Shown piece after piece: positions 17,624-25,609 of a stretch of DNA of 64,000 nucleotides. The position numbers were made by a program, and so were the translations under genes. Within the stretch, counting starts at the first letter, position 1. The number at the start of each line of letters is the position of its first letter. Source of the stretch: CAZDWZ01 sp964509425 (GTDB lineage Bacteria; Bdellovibrionota_C; UBA2361; SZUA-149; CAZDWZ01); the NCBI GenBank assembly GCA_964509425.1, contig CAZDWZ010000014.1:1-64000 (forward strand), written 5' to 3'. The notes beneath the pieces were generated by a model. That model made no database searches and had not been told where the DNA came from. It worked only from the letters and a program-made list of their open reading frames with translations.

Positions 17624-18637
17624 ATGGACAAGAAAACTGTGCGGAGAAAAGCTGCGATTCCATTGCTTTGGTGGCTGCTTGCCGCCGCTCTTTTGGTTGC
17701 CTCTCCCGCCTCCGGGCTTCCCAGCCAACGAATCTCTCTCGAAGTAGACGGCACTCGGCGCGAGGCTTTGCTCCGCATTCCTCCGCAGGTGAAAAATGCG
17801 AGACTCAGTGCACCCGCAGTGATTGTTTTTCATGGTGGCGGAGGAAACGCCGAGCACGCCGAGCGAATGTCGCTGATGAGCTGGCTCGCCGATAAAAAAG
17901 GCTTCGTCGCGGTGTACCCCGAGGGAACGAGGGCCAGCGCATTTATTGGAAATGCGTGGAATGCCGGTGGATGTTGTGGTGCGCCCGCGAGAAAAAAAAT
18001 TGATGATGTGAAATTTGTGAGCTTGCTCATAGACGAGCTCGTCGCGAATTATAACGTTGATTCCAAACAGATATATCTGACCGGGCTCTCGAACGGAGCG
18101 ATGATGGCGTATCGCGCCGGATGCGAGCTTTCGGAAAAGGTCGCGGCGATAGCGCCGATTGCAGGCCAGCGCGTGGATCCTCCGTGCGTGCCGAAGAAAC
18201 CTCTCTCCGTGATTCATTTCCATGGGACGGATGATCGATGTGCGCTCTTCGGAGGCGGGAGCTGCGGAGGCTGTCTCGGCAGTTTTCTCGGCCTTGGAAA
18301 AGATGTGAGCCGATGGGATTGCCCTGCCGTTTCCTCCGATGTCGCTGCTCTTGCCAAGGAGAGGGGATGCCAGGGTGAGCGCCGGGAGTATTTCAAGCGC
18401 GGAGCCGTTACCTGCGAATCGTATGGGGAATGTCCGGAGAAAGCCGAAGTTGTTCTCTGTTCGATTCACGGGGGCGGACACACTTGGCCGTCCGGAACAT
18501 ATGGAGCACCGTTTTGCGCGCGAAAACCCAAGGGCCGGGCCTGCCGCAAAATGAAGTTGTTGGTTGGGGAGATTAATACTGACATCGCGGCTTCGGAGAT
18601 GATGCTCGACTTTTTTTCCCGCCATCGGTTGAAGTAA
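17624..18637 (+). CDS. Secreted LpqC-type esterase (PHB-depolymerase-like alpha/beta hydrolase)
   Basis: 337 residues with a signal peptide (positively charged MDKKTVRRK, hydrophobic core, cleavage near ASG-LP). The alpha/beta-hydrolase triad is visible: Ser in GLSNGAMMAYRAG near 154, Asp in HFHGTDDRC near 204, His in IHGGGHTWPSG near 286; VIVFHGGGGNAEH supplies the oxyanion-hole segment. This pattern is that of the COG3509 LpqC / feruloyl esterase / PHB depolymerase group. Many Cys residues in the second half suggest disulfides in the periplasm or outside. It is the last gene of the block between rplD and rplW. Confidence 0.85.
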   Translation: MDKKTVRRKAAIPLLWWLLAAALLVASPASGLPSQRISLEVDGTRREALLRIPPQVKNARLSAPAVIVFHGGGGNAEHAERMSLMSWLADKKGFVAVYPEGTRASAFIGNAWNAGGCCGAPARKKIDDVKFVSLLIDELVANYNVDSKQIYLTGLSNGAMMAYRAGCELSEKVAAIAPIAGQRVDPPCVPKKPLSVIHFHGTDDRCALFGGGSCGGCLGSFLGLGKDVSRWDCPAVSSDVAALAKERGCQGERREYFKRGAVTCESYGECPEKAEVVLCSIHGGGHTWPSGTYGAPFCARKPKGRACRKMKLLVGEINTDIAASEMMLDFFSRHRLK

Positions 18638-19116
18638 GCCGGTCCTGCCCTTTACTCCGATCCTCTTTTCCGCTACTTTCCGCGACCTTGTGAATCTTGG
18701 AGGGAGACCCGCCCGAGGAGTCCCTTAGCGAGAGGCAAAAGACTGGAGATCTTAGGATCTTATGAATGGGGTTTCCCCCGAGTCTTAAGCCGCTCGATGC
18801 ATCGGGCAGAAGATATAACTGACAGGAATGCACCGCGAGGAGCCTCCTTCGTTATTGTAAGAAAAGCAAATGATTGCCGATAGTTATCGGAAGATAATGA
18901 TCGGAAAGGCTTTGCCGTCCTTCTGCCCTCAGCTGGCTGCCTTTTTGGCTCCGTGCTGGCCCACCCCCCAAGAGAGAGTTCAAAGCATTGTCGAGTCCGG
19001 TCGTATTTGCCCGGTTCGGCGCTAAAGAATTGCGCGAGGGAAGTTCGCTTGTTTAAGGTCCGGCTGTTTGATGCCGGCGGCGAATTTCCGGAGCGAAGAA
19101 TTTTCGGAGAATAAAA
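18638..19116. other. Leader of the rplW-rplQ ribosomal cluster
   Basis: 479 bases with no recognised gene. Because the S10 operon is terminated after rplD and followed by unrelated genes, the 14-kb ribosomal cluster that starts with rplW must have its own promoter, most likely here. I could not assign -35/-10 boxes with confidence. The rplW ribosome binding site GGAG lies at about 19107-19110. Confidence 0.5.
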
Positions 19117-19419
19117 ATGTCGAGCATTAAGGCTTCTCAGTACCAAATCCTGCTTGAGCCACGGATCACCGAAAAGGCGGCTATTGCCGGCTCGGCGTCA
19201 AACGGCGTTGTCTTCCGCGTTCACCCAAGCGCGAGCAAGACCGAGATTCGCGCCGCGGTAGAAAAGCTCTTTAACGTAAAAGTATTGAGTGTCCGCACCA
19301 TCAATTCGCTTGGGAAGACCAAGCGGAAGGGTGCCAAGACCAGCAAGCTCGCGGATTCGAAGAAGGCGTATGTCTCTCTCGCTCCGGGCAGCTCCATTGA
19401 TTTGATTGAGGGACTCTAG
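19117..19419 (+). CDS. rplW: 50S ribosomal protein L23
   Basis: 100 residues, normal for L23. Family features are ILLEPRITEKAAI near the N-terminus, VFRVHPSASKTEIRAAVEKLFNVKV (the RNA-binding fold) and KRKGAKTSK, the basic loop. L23 sits at the tunnel exit and docks trigger factor and SRP. Normally it directly follows rplD; here about 17.2 kb separates them, so L23 is the first gene of the second ribosomal block. Confidence 0.97.
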   Translation: MSSIKASQYQILLEPRITEKAAIAGSASNGVVFRVHPSASKTEIRAAVEKLFNVKVLSVRTINSLGKTKRKGAKTSKLADSKKAYVSLAPGSSIDLIEGL

Positions 19420-19470
19420 TCGAGGCCTGTCACAGGTAAAGCAGCTTCGCTCTGAAATTAAGGAAACAGT

Positions 19471-20295
19471 ATGGCTTTAAAAACACAAAGACCGACTAGC
19501 CCGGGCCGCCGATTCCGGCAGACCGTGGATTTCGCCGAGTTGAGCGGGAACGAAGAAGCACCGCGTTCACTCCTTTCGAGCAAAAATCGCATCAGCGGCC
19601 GGAACGTCAACGGACGAATCACGATGCGCCGTCGCGGTGGTGGAGCGAAGAGACAATATCGTCAAATCGACTTCGCTCGTGACAAGGCGGGAATCCCGGG
19701 CAAGTGCACCTCGATTCAATACGATCCGAACAGAACAGCTTTCATTGCGCTCATCACGTATGCGGATGGTGAAAAGCGTTTCATTCTGAGCCCGCAAGGC
19801 CTGACGGTCGGACAAAATGTCATGTCGGGAACCGGCGCCGACGTAAAGCCGGGGAACGCGCTCCCACTTGCTGAGATTCCAGTCGGTGAAATGGTTCACA
19901 ACGTCGAACTCCAGCCCGGTGGCGGCGGAAAGCTCGCTCGCGGAGCTGGTGTCTCTGCACAGCTCATGGCGAAGGCCGGCAAGTATGCGCTGCTGCGTAT
20001 GCCGTCCGGTGAACAGCGTCAGATTCTTCTCGCATGCTCGGCAACGATTGGAGTTGTCGGGAATGCTGATCACATTAACCAAAGCCTCGGGAAGGCTGGT
20101 GTGAGCCGTTGGCTCGGACGCCGTCCGAAGGTCAGAGGGGTCGCGATGAACCCGGTCGATCACCCACATGGTGGTGGTGAAGGGAAAACTTCCGGCGGAC
20201 GTCACCCAGTGTCTCCGTGGGGAACTCCGACGAAGGGATACAAGACCCGGCACAACAAGCGCACGGATCGATTCATCGCCCGTCGCAGAAAGTAA
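19471..20295 (+). CDS. rplB: 50S ribosomal protein L2
   Basis: 274 residues, the usual length. Shows GRNVNGRITMRRRGGGAKRQYR in the N-terminal part, IPVGEMVHNVELQPGGGGKLARGAG, and the C-terminal signature MNPVDHPHGGGEGKTSGGRHPV, whose histidine is essential for peptidyl transfer in other species. L2 helps join the subunits and bind tRNA. An inverted repeat fills the gap to rpsS. Confidence 0.98.
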   Translation: MALKTQRPTSPGRRFRQTVDFAELSGNEEAPRSLLSSKNRISGRNVNGRITMRRRGGGAKRQYRQIDFARDKAGIPGKCTSIQYDPNRTAFIALITYADGEKRFILSPQGLTVGQNVMSGTGADVKPGNALPLAEIPVGEMVHNVELQPGGGGKLARGAGVSAQLMAKAGKYALLRMPSGEQRQILLACSATIGVVGNADHINQSLGKAGVSRWLGRRPKVRGVAMNPVDHPHGGGEGKTSGGRHPVSPWGTPTKGYKTRHNKRTDRFIARRRK

Positions 20296-20302
20296 AAAGT
20301 TT

Positions 20303-20366
20303 CTCTGTGCCTCTGTGTCTCTGTGGTTTTTCTTAATTTGAACCACAGAGACACCGAGGCACAGAG
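20303..20366. repeat. CACAGAG-family inverted repeat (rplB-rpsS gap)
   Basis: Two 26-base arms (20303-20328 and 20341-20366) pair with one mismatch around a 12-base loop. Each arm is three 8-base units of the CTCTGTGT type plus CTGTGGTT. No U-tract follows. This is the first of four copies in the cluster. Confidence 0.92.
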
Positions 20367-20397
20367 GGGGAAGATTTAGAAGAAAAAGGAAAACACA

Positions 20398-20694
20398 GTG
20401 GCTCGTTCAATTAAAAAGGGACCTTTCGTTGATGACCACCTCCTGAAGTGGGTGGAGAGAGCGAAGAACGGCGCGCACAAGGGGCCAATCAAGACCTGGT
20501 CGCGGCGCTCAACCGTGCTCCCGGAAATGGTGGGACTTACTTTCGCCGTCCACAACGGGAAGAAGTTTCTTCCAGTGTTCATTACGGAAAATATGGTTGG
20601 GCATAAGCTCGGCGAATTCGCTCCGACCAGAACATTCATGCGGCACGGTGGAGACAAAGCGAAGTCTTCGGCTCCGGCTGCAGGCGGAAAATAA
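20398..20694 (+). CDS. rpsS: 30S ribosomal protein S19
   Basis: 98 residues from GTG at 20398. Typical S19: starts MARSIKKGPFVDDHLLKWVE, then IKTWSRRSTVLPEMVGLTF and GHKLGEFAPTRTF. S19 binds 16S rRNA in the head together with S13 and contacts the A-site finger. The GTG start is fixed by the conserved MARS N-terminus. rplV follows after 13 bases. Confidence 0.97.
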   Translation: MARSIKKGPFVDDHLLKWVERAKNGAHKGPIKTWSRRSTVLPEMVGLTFAVHNGKKFLPVFITENMVGHKLGEFAPTRTFMRHGGDKAKSSAPAAGGK

Positions 20695-20707
20695 GTAAGG
20701 AGCGTTT

Positions 20708-21205
20708 ATGGCTGTAGATAAGCCCGAAAAGAAAGCAAAAGCTTCCGCAGAAAAGCCCGCGAAGGGCGAGAAGAAAGCGTCGAAGGCTGCTAAGAGCGAC
20801 ACGGTCGTGACGAAAGCTGCGCAAAAGGCAGCTGCCCGGAAAGCGCTTGTCGCAAAGCCGCAGGAAGGCTCGATCGCGAAGGCGACTTTGAAGCAAGTTC
20901 GAGTTTCACCGCGCAAGGCTCGACTCGTTGTCGACATGATTCGCGGCAACAGAGTTGAGATCGCACTCGACGTTCTTCAAAACTGCGACAAAAAAACAGC
21001 TCCTCTCGTGAAGAAGCTGATTTTGTCGGCGGTGGCAAATGCCGGGAAGAACTCAGGAGTCGATGTCGATGAGCTCTACGTAAAGAGCGCCTGGGTAAAC
21101 GAAGGCCGCAAGCTCTACAGAATGATTCCGCGCGCACAAGGAAGAGCAACTCCGATCCGTAAGCGCTACAGCACGATCACGGTTGTTCTGGACGAAATGG
21201 CTTAG
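20708..21205 (+). CDS. rplV: 50S ribosomal protein L22 with basic N-terminal extension
   Basis: 165 residues; ordinary L22 has about 110. The core starts near residue 58 (ATLKQVRVSPRKARLVVDMI) and carries the tunnel-lining beta-hairpin part with GRATPIRKRYSTITV. The first 55 residues are almost only Lys, Ala, Glu and Gly, a low-complexity basic tail with no second methionine near the core, so the extension looks genuine. ATG start with AAGGAGCG upstream. L22 binds all 23S domains and lines the exit tunnel. Confidence 0.95.
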   Translation: MAVDKPEKKAKASAEKPAKGEKKASKAAKSDTVVTKAAQKAAARKALVAKPQEGSIAKATLKQVRVSPRKARLVVDMIRGNRVEIALDVLQNCDKKTAPLVKKLILSAVANAGKNSGVDVDELYVKSAWVNEGRKLYRMIPRAQGRATPIRKRYSTITVVLDEMA

Positions 21206-21213
21206 ATTAAGAT

Positions 21214-21277
21214 CTCTGTGTCTCTGTGTCTCTGTGGTTCAAATTACGAAAAACCACAGAGACACAGAGACACAGAG
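21214..21277. repeat. CACAGAG-family inverted repeat (rplV-rpsC gap)
   Basis: Perfect 26-base arms (21214-21239 and 21252-21277) with a 12-base loop. Each arm repeats the CTCTGTGT unit and ends in CTGTGGTT. Not followed by a U-tract, so read-through is expected. Confidence 0.93.
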
Positions 21278-21312
21278 GGGGAACAAAGTTCTAAACAGAG
21301 AATAGAGAAACT

Positions 21313-21978
21313 ATGGGACAGAAAGTTCATCCAATCGGCTTCCGCCTCGGCGTTACTGAGACCTGGAGCTCCCGCTGGTACAAGAAGAAAGGCTATGCGG
21401 AGCAGCTCAAGCAGGATTTCTTCCTGCGCGAATACATCGAGAAGCGGCTTGAAGGCGCCGGTGTCTCGAGCGTGGACATCGAGCGAGCGGCGAACCGGGT
21501 GAAGATCAACGTTCGAACTGCCCGTCCTGGTCTCGTAATCGGGAAGAAAGGGAAGGACATCGAAGATCTGCGGGCTGAGCTCCGCCGCGTCGTGAACAAA
21601 GACGTCTCCATCAATATTATCGAAGTTCGTAAGCCTGATCTCGACGCGAAGCTCGTTGCGGCAAATGTCGCCGGTCAGCTCGTAAGACGGACCGCTTTCC
21701 GCCGCGCGATCAAGGATGCGATGGCACGGGCAGTCCGCATGGGCGCAGAAGGAATCAAGGTCTCACTCGCCGGACGTCTCGGCGGCGCAGATATCGCGAG
21801 AACGGAATGGGCACGTGAAGGACGCGTTCCTCTTCACACCCTCCGCGCGAAGATCGATTACGGAACAGCGGAAGCGCTGACCACCTACGGAATCATCGGC
21901 GTAAAATGCTGGATTTTCCGCGGAGAAATGGTGGAAGGAATCGACGCCGGACAACCGGTGAACACGACATCGAATTAA
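21313..21978 (+). CDS. rpsC: 30S ribosomal protein S3
   Basis: 221 residues. Starts MGQKVHPIGFRLGV, as S3 does; the KH domain has VIGKKGKDIEDLRAEL (GxxG loop), and the C-terminal domain has GRLGGADIARTEW. S3 sits at the mRNA entry channel and takes part in helicase activity. The gene lies between two CACAGAG hairpins, so its transcript segment is flanked by long stems. Confidence 0.98.
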   Translation: MGQKVHPIGFRLGVTETWSSRWYKKKGYAEQLKQDFFLREYIEKRLEGAGVSSVDIERAANRVKINVRTARPGLVIGKKGKDIEDLRAELRRVVNKDVSINIIEVRKPDLDAKLVAANVAGQLVRRTAFRRAIKDAMARAVRMGAEGIKVSLAGRLGGADIARTEWAREGRVPLHTLRAKIDYGTAEALTTYGIIGVKCWIFRGEMVEGIDAGQPVNTTSN

Positions 21979-21982
21979 TTAT

Positions 21983-22039
21983 CTCTGAGCCTCTGTGGTT
22001 TGAATTAAGAACGAACCACAGAGACACAGAGGCACAGAG
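21983..22039. repeat. Asymmetric CACAGAG-family inverted repeat (rpsC-rplP gap)
   Basis: The left arm is 18 bases (21983-22000) and the right arm 26 bases (22014-22039). The left arm lacks one 8-base unit, so the stem has an 8-base bulge and one mismatch. This shows the element changing by gain or loss of whole units. The left arm begins only four bases after the rpsC stop codon. Confidence 0.9.
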
Positions 22040-22062
22040 ACGGAAATGTAGGGGATAAAGAT

Positions 22063-22488
22063 ATGCTTTCTCCAAAGAGAGTTAGACATAGAAAGCAAAT
22101 GAAGCAGTCGAGCCGTCTCTACGGGACGGAGACTCGCGGCACTCACGTTGCTTTCGGCGATTACGGATTGATGGCGACGACTCCGGGATGGATCACCAAC
22201 CGGCAGATCGAAGCAGCCCGGGTTGCGATGACACGCTTCCTGAAGCGGGGTGGAAAGGTCTGGATCCGTGTTTTCCCGGATAAGCCGCTCACGAAGAAGC
22301 CAGCGGAAACCCGGATGGGAAGCGGAAAGGGCGCTCCAGAGTTGTGGGTCGCTGAAGTTCGTGCCGGACGGATCATGTACGAGATCAAGGGTGTTCCCCA
22401 AGAGACGGCAGAAGAGGCGCTTCGTCTCGCTGCTTCCAAGCTCCCTTGCCGCACTAAGTTTGTTACTCGTCACCACATGGCTGGGTAA
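22063..22488 (+). CDS. rplP: 50S ribosomal protein L16
   Basis: 141 residues, standard for L16. Starts MLSPKRVRHRKQMK and contains WITNRQIEAARVAMTR and RMGSGKGAPELWVAEV, the loop that reaches the A-site. L16 is needed for late 50S assembly and tRNA accommodation. rpmC follows after 15 bases. Confidence 0.98.
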   Translation: MLSPKRVRHRKQMKQSSRLYGTETRGTHVAFGDYGLMATTPGWITNRQIEAARVAMTRFLKRGGKVWIRVFPDKPLTKKPAETRMGSGKGAPELWVAEVRAGRIMYEIKGVPQETAEEALRLAASKLPCRTKFVTRHHMAG

Positions 22489-22503
22489 TTTCAACGAGGA
22501 GTT

Positions 22504-22713
22504 ATGAAAAGAGGCGAACAAATCAAGAAATTTCGTGGGATGGATGCGGGAGAGCTCCGTCAGACGATCACTTCAGCACGTGAAGAGCTCATGAACTTCC
22601 GTTTTCGGAAGGCGACCGGTCGGCTCCCGAGCCCGGCGCTCGTTCATTCGCTCAAGCGTCAGATTGCCCGTGCTGAAACGATCCTGAACGAAAAGAATTC
22701 GCAGAAGAACTAA
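22504..22713 (+). CDS. rpmC: 50S ribosomal protein L29
   Basis: 69 residues: two helices with ELRQTITSAREELMNFRFRKATG and a basic C-terminus VHSLKRQIARAETILNEK, the L29 pattern. It sits by the tunnel exit next to L23. Preceded by an AACGAGGAG ribosome binding site. Its stop codon lies 11 bases before the chosen S17 start. Confidence 0.95.
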   Translation: MKRGEQIKKFRGMDAGELRQTITSAREELMNFRFRKATGRLPSPALVHSLKRQIARAETILNEKNSQKN

Positions 22714-22724
22714 GGATGATGATT

Positions 22725-23018
22725 ATGGCGCAGGGTCAGGAAAAGAACGTGGAAAAGCCGAAATCCGATCGGGGTCTGCAAAAGTCTCAAGAGGGAGTCG
22801 TTGCGAGCAACAAGATGACAAAGACTGTTGTTGTCATCGTGCAACGCCACAAGAAGCATTCTTCCTACGGGAAGTATGTCCTTCGCACTGAGCGTTATGC
22901 AGCTCACGATGAGCGCGGCGAGTGCCAAGTCGGAGACCGGGTTCGCATCGTCGAGACCCGTCCGCTCAGCAAGACCAAGCGCTGGAGAGTGCAGTCGATT
23001 CTCGAGAAAGCGATTTAG
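22725..23018 (+). CDS. rpsQ: 30S ribosomal protein S17
   Basis: 97 residues from the third of three clustered ATG codons (22716, 22719, 22725); only the last has the AAGGA at 22712-22716 at proper spacing. The core has GVVASNKMTKTVVVIVQRH, RTERYAAHDERGECQVGDRV and ETRPLSKTKRW, typical of S17. About 20 extra charged residues precede the core. S17 binds helix 11 of 16S rRNA early in assembly. Confidence 0.95.
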   Translation: MAQGQEKNVEKPKSDRGLQKSQEGVVASNKMTKTVVVIVQRHKKHSSYGKYVLRTERYAAHDERGECQVGDRVRIVETRPLSKTKRWRVQSILEKAI

Positions 23019-23101
23019 GAAGTTATTGAGCGCCGGGCTCAGGCTCTGCTTGGAAGGATCCAGCGGAAGCGCGCCGGCGGGAAGTTAGAAAAGAGGGTGC
23101 C

Positions 23102-23470
23102 ATGATTCAGCAGCAAACGATTCTTGACGTCGCGGACAATTCAGGCGCACGCAAGGTCATGTGCATTAAAGTGCTCGGCGGTTCAAAGCGCCGATATGCA
23201 ACCGTCGGTGACATGATTGTCGTGTCGGTAAAGGAAGCAATTCCAAACGGCAAAGTAAAGAAAGGCGATGTCCATAAGGCTGTCGTGGTTCGTACCAGCA
23301 AGGAAGTGGCTCGAGCGGACGGTTCCTACATCCGCTTCGATACTAATTCGGCGGTGCTCGTGAACACGCAGAAGGAGCCGATCGGCAACCGGATCTTCGG
23401 ACCGGTAGCAAGAGAGCTTCGCGGTAAAGATTTTATGAAGATTATCTCGCTGGCCCCGGAAGTTCTGTAG
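23102..23470 (+). CDS. rplN: 50S ribosomal protein L14
   Basis: 122 residues, exactly the usual size. Starts MIQQQTILDVADNSGARKVM and has KAVVVRTSKEVARADGSYI and GNRIFGPVARELR. L14 lies at the subunit interface (bridge B8) and contacts L19. Good GAAAAGAGGG upstream of the ATG. Confidence 0.98.
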   Translation: MIQQQTILDVADNSGARKVMCIKVLGGSKRRYATVGDMIVVSVKEAIPNGKVKKGDVHKAVVVRTSKEVARADGSYIRFDTNSAVLVNTQKEPIGNRIFGPVARELRGKDFMKIISLAPEVL

Positions 23471-23562
23471 TTTTGTAACTGGGATCCGGAGCGGGAAATT
23501 TAGTTGATTTGTGCGGTAGCGCCGACATTTAAAGCGGCGGCGAACCTCACAGGAGGAGTCAA

Positions 23563-23955
23563 GTGGGAAAGAAAGTACGGGACGGCGGAGTGAAGGTGAC
23601 CCTGAACTCCGCGCTTAAGGCAGGCGATGTGGTGATGGTTATCACCGGCGGCAACAAGAAGCGCGGCCGCGTTCTCAAGGGTCAGACCGGAAAGATTCTC
23701 CGGTTCTTGCCGAAGAAGAACCGCGTTGTGGTCGAAGGACTGAACATGGTGAAGCGTCACAAGAAGGCCATGGCTTCGAACGAGCAAGCGGGAATCATCC
23801 CGAAGGAAGGTTCGATTCATCTTTCCAACGTCATGTTTTATAGCGAGCAATTGAAAGCCCCCGTCCGGTTGAAGCATAAGACGCTCGACGACGGCCGTAA
23901 GGTTCGGGGTTACGTCAATCCTCAGACGAAGAAGTTTGAAACGGTAGAGGCATAA
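23563..23955 (+). CDS. rplX: 50S ribosomal protein L24
   Basis: 130 residues from GTG at 23563, preceded by AGGAGGAGT. The KOW motif is DVVMVITGGNKKRGRVLKGQ; VVVEGLNMVKRHKK follows, then the C-terminal extension. Longer than E. coli L24 (104), mostly from about 15 extra N-terminal and some C-terminal residues. L24 starts 50S assembly. The next gene, rplE, begins one base after its stop codon. Confidence 0.97.
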   Translation: MGKKVRDGGVKVTLNSALKAGDVVMVITGGNKKRGRVLKGQTGKILRFLPKKNRVVVEGLNMVKRHKKAMASNEQAGIIPKEGSIHLSNVMFYSEQLKAPVRLKHKTLDDGRKVRGYVNPQTKKFETVEA

Positions 23956-23956
23956 T

Positions 23957-24541
23957 ATGGCAGTGCGTCTAAAAAATTATTATCAGAACACGGTCTCGAA
24001 GAAGATGAGAGATCAGTTCAATTATGAGAACGTGAATCAGATTCCGAAGATCGAGAAGATCGTCATCAATATCGGACTCGGTGAAGCGACTCAGAATCCA
24101 AAGGTCGTTGATGCGGCGATGGAAGACCTCACCAAGATTACCGGGCAAAAGCCGGTAATTCGGAAGGCGAAGAAGTCGATCGCGAACTTCAAACTTCGTG
24201 AAGGGATTCCAATCGGGGTTTCCGTCACGCTGCGTCGTGACCGTATGTATGAGTTCATGGATCGTCTCATCACGATTGCTCTCCCGCGGGTTCGTGACTT
24301 CCGTGGCGTTCCACGGAATGCGTTTGACGGAAGAGGGAATTACTCTCTCGGATTGCCCGAGCAGATCATCTTCCCGGAAATCGATCTCGAAAAGTCGACC
24401 GTTCGTGGAATGAGCGTGACCTTCGTTACAAGTGCAAAGACGAATCAAGAAGGTGAAGCGCTTCTCGAAGCATTTGGCTTCCCCTTCCGGAAAAAGGGCG
24501 ATGCCGCAACTCAGCAATCGACCGCAATTCCGGTCGTTTAA
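23957..24541 (+). CDS. rplE: 50S ribosomal protein L5
   Basis: 194 residues, slightly longer than the usual 179 through a C-terminal tail KKGDAATQQSTAIPVV. Core features: NQIPKIEKIVINIGLGEA, GQKPVIRKAKKSIANFK, and FDGRGNYSLGLPEQIIFPEI. L5 binds 5S rRNA and contacts P-site tRNA. Directly downstream one would expect rpsN; instead only 68 bases separate L5 from S8. Confidence 0.98.
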   Translation: MAVRLKNYYQNTVSKKMRDQFNYENVNQIPKIEKIVINIGLGEATQNPKVVDAAMEDLTKITGQKPVIRKAKKSIANFKLREGIPIGVSVTLRRDRMYEFMDRLITIALPRVRDFRGVPRNAFDGRGNYSLGLPEQIIFPEIDLEKSTVRGMSVTFVTSAKTNQEGEALLEAFGFPFRKKGDAATQQSTAIPVV

Positions 24542-24609
24542 AAAGGCGGCGGTTTACCGAAGCCGCAGGACAGAAGAGAAAGTTTAGAAGAAAAAAGAGA
24601 TAGGGAACG

Positions 24610-25008
24610 ATGGTTACCGATCAAATAGCAGATTTGCTGACTCGAATCCGAAACGCACAGAAGGCGGGACATCCTGTCGTCTCCGTTCCGGCTTCAAAGT
24701 CGAAGGTGCGTCTCCTCGAAGTGTTGAAGTCGGAAGGCTTCATCGAAGAGATCGAAAAGCGGAAAGACAGCGCCGGCAAAGAAGAGCTCAAAGTATATCT
24801 CCGTTACGCGGCCGGCGCGAAGCCGGTCATTCGGGAGATCCGCCGATTGAGTCGTCCGGGAAAACGTCTGTATGTGCCGACGGATAAGATCCCTCGTTGC
24901 CGCGGCGGACTTGGATTGGTCGTCGTCTCCACTCCGATGGGGATGTTGAGCGACCGCGAAGCGAGGAAAGCGGGCGTGGGCGGCGAGCTCATCTGCTCGG
25001 TGTTCTAG
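24610..25008 (+). CDS. rpsH: 30S ribosomal protein S8
   Basis: 132 residues. Begins MVTDQIADLLTRIRNA, continues with VSVPASKSKVRLLEVLKSEGFI and ends with GLGLVVVSTPMGMLSDREARKAGVGGELI, the conserved S8 C-terminal RNA-binding part. In E. coli S8 represses the spc operon by binding its mRNA near rplE; whether that holds here is unknown. It follows rplE without the usual rpsN in between. Confidence 0.98.
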   Translation: MVTDQIADLLTRIRNAQKAGHPVVSVPASKSKVRLLEVLKSEGFIEEIEKRKDSAGKEELKVYLRYAAGAKPVIREIRRLSRPGKRLYVPTDKIPRCRGGLGLVVVSTPMGMLSDREARKAGVGGELICSVF

Positions 25009-25032
25009 GAATTTCTCAAGAGGGAAAGTTTT

Positions 25033-25581
25033 ATGTCCAGAGTAGGAAAACAGCCCATCACTATCCCGCAAGGCGTTAAAGCCGTCGTTGCCGGACAGAT
25101 TCTCAAGGTCGAGGGACCGAAGGGCAAGCTCGAGCGGAGCATCCGCCCGGAGATTACGATTGAAGTGAAGGGAACAGAATTGCTTGTCACCCGTAAGGAA
25201 GATTCGCAAACAGCGCGAGCCTTCCACGGAATGGAGCGTGCTCTCGTGAACAACATGGTTCACGGTGTAGCGCAGGGCTTCGAACGTGAGTTGTCCCTTA
25301 TCGGCGTTGGTTACCGCGCTGATCAAAAGGGGAACGTTTTGAACTTGGCGCTCGGATATTCCCACACGATTGATTTCCCGCTGCCGAACGGAGTGAAGGG
25401 AACGGTGATCAAGGATGGCCGGGATACTTTCGTGAAGCTTGAAAGCGCTGATCGTCAGTTGCTTGGACAAACCGCAGCAAATATCCGCAGTCTCCGGAAG
25501 CCTGAGCCATACAAGGGCAAGGGTGTTCGTTACCGGGATGAAGTCGTCCGCACCAAGGCCGGAAAGAGCGGTAAGAAGTAA
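25033..25581 (+). CDS. rplF: 50S ribosomal protein L6
   Basis: 182 residues. Starts MSRVGKQPITIPQGVK, with the two L6 repeats and the C-terminal signature IRSLRKPEPYKGKGVRYRDE. L6 sits near the factor-binding GTPase centre. It follows rpsH by 24 bases with an AGAGGGAAAG ribosome binding site and leads into rplR. Confidence 0.98.
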   Translation: MSRVGKQPITIPQGVKAVVAGQILKVEGPKGKLERSIRPEITIEVKGTELLVTRKEDSQTARAFHGMERALVNNMVHGVAQGFERELSLIGVGYRADQKGNVLNLALGYSHTIDFPLPNGVKGTVIKDGRDTFVKLESADRQLLGQTAANIRSLRKPEPYKGKGVRYRDEVVRTKAGKSGKK

Positions 25582-25609
25582 TACGAGAATTCTGAACAGT
25601 CGAGGCGTT

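Noticed and set aside
18638..19116. Promoter boxes before rplW
   Set aside because: Several TTG- and TAT-like words exist but none pair with correct spacing, so no promoter is called.
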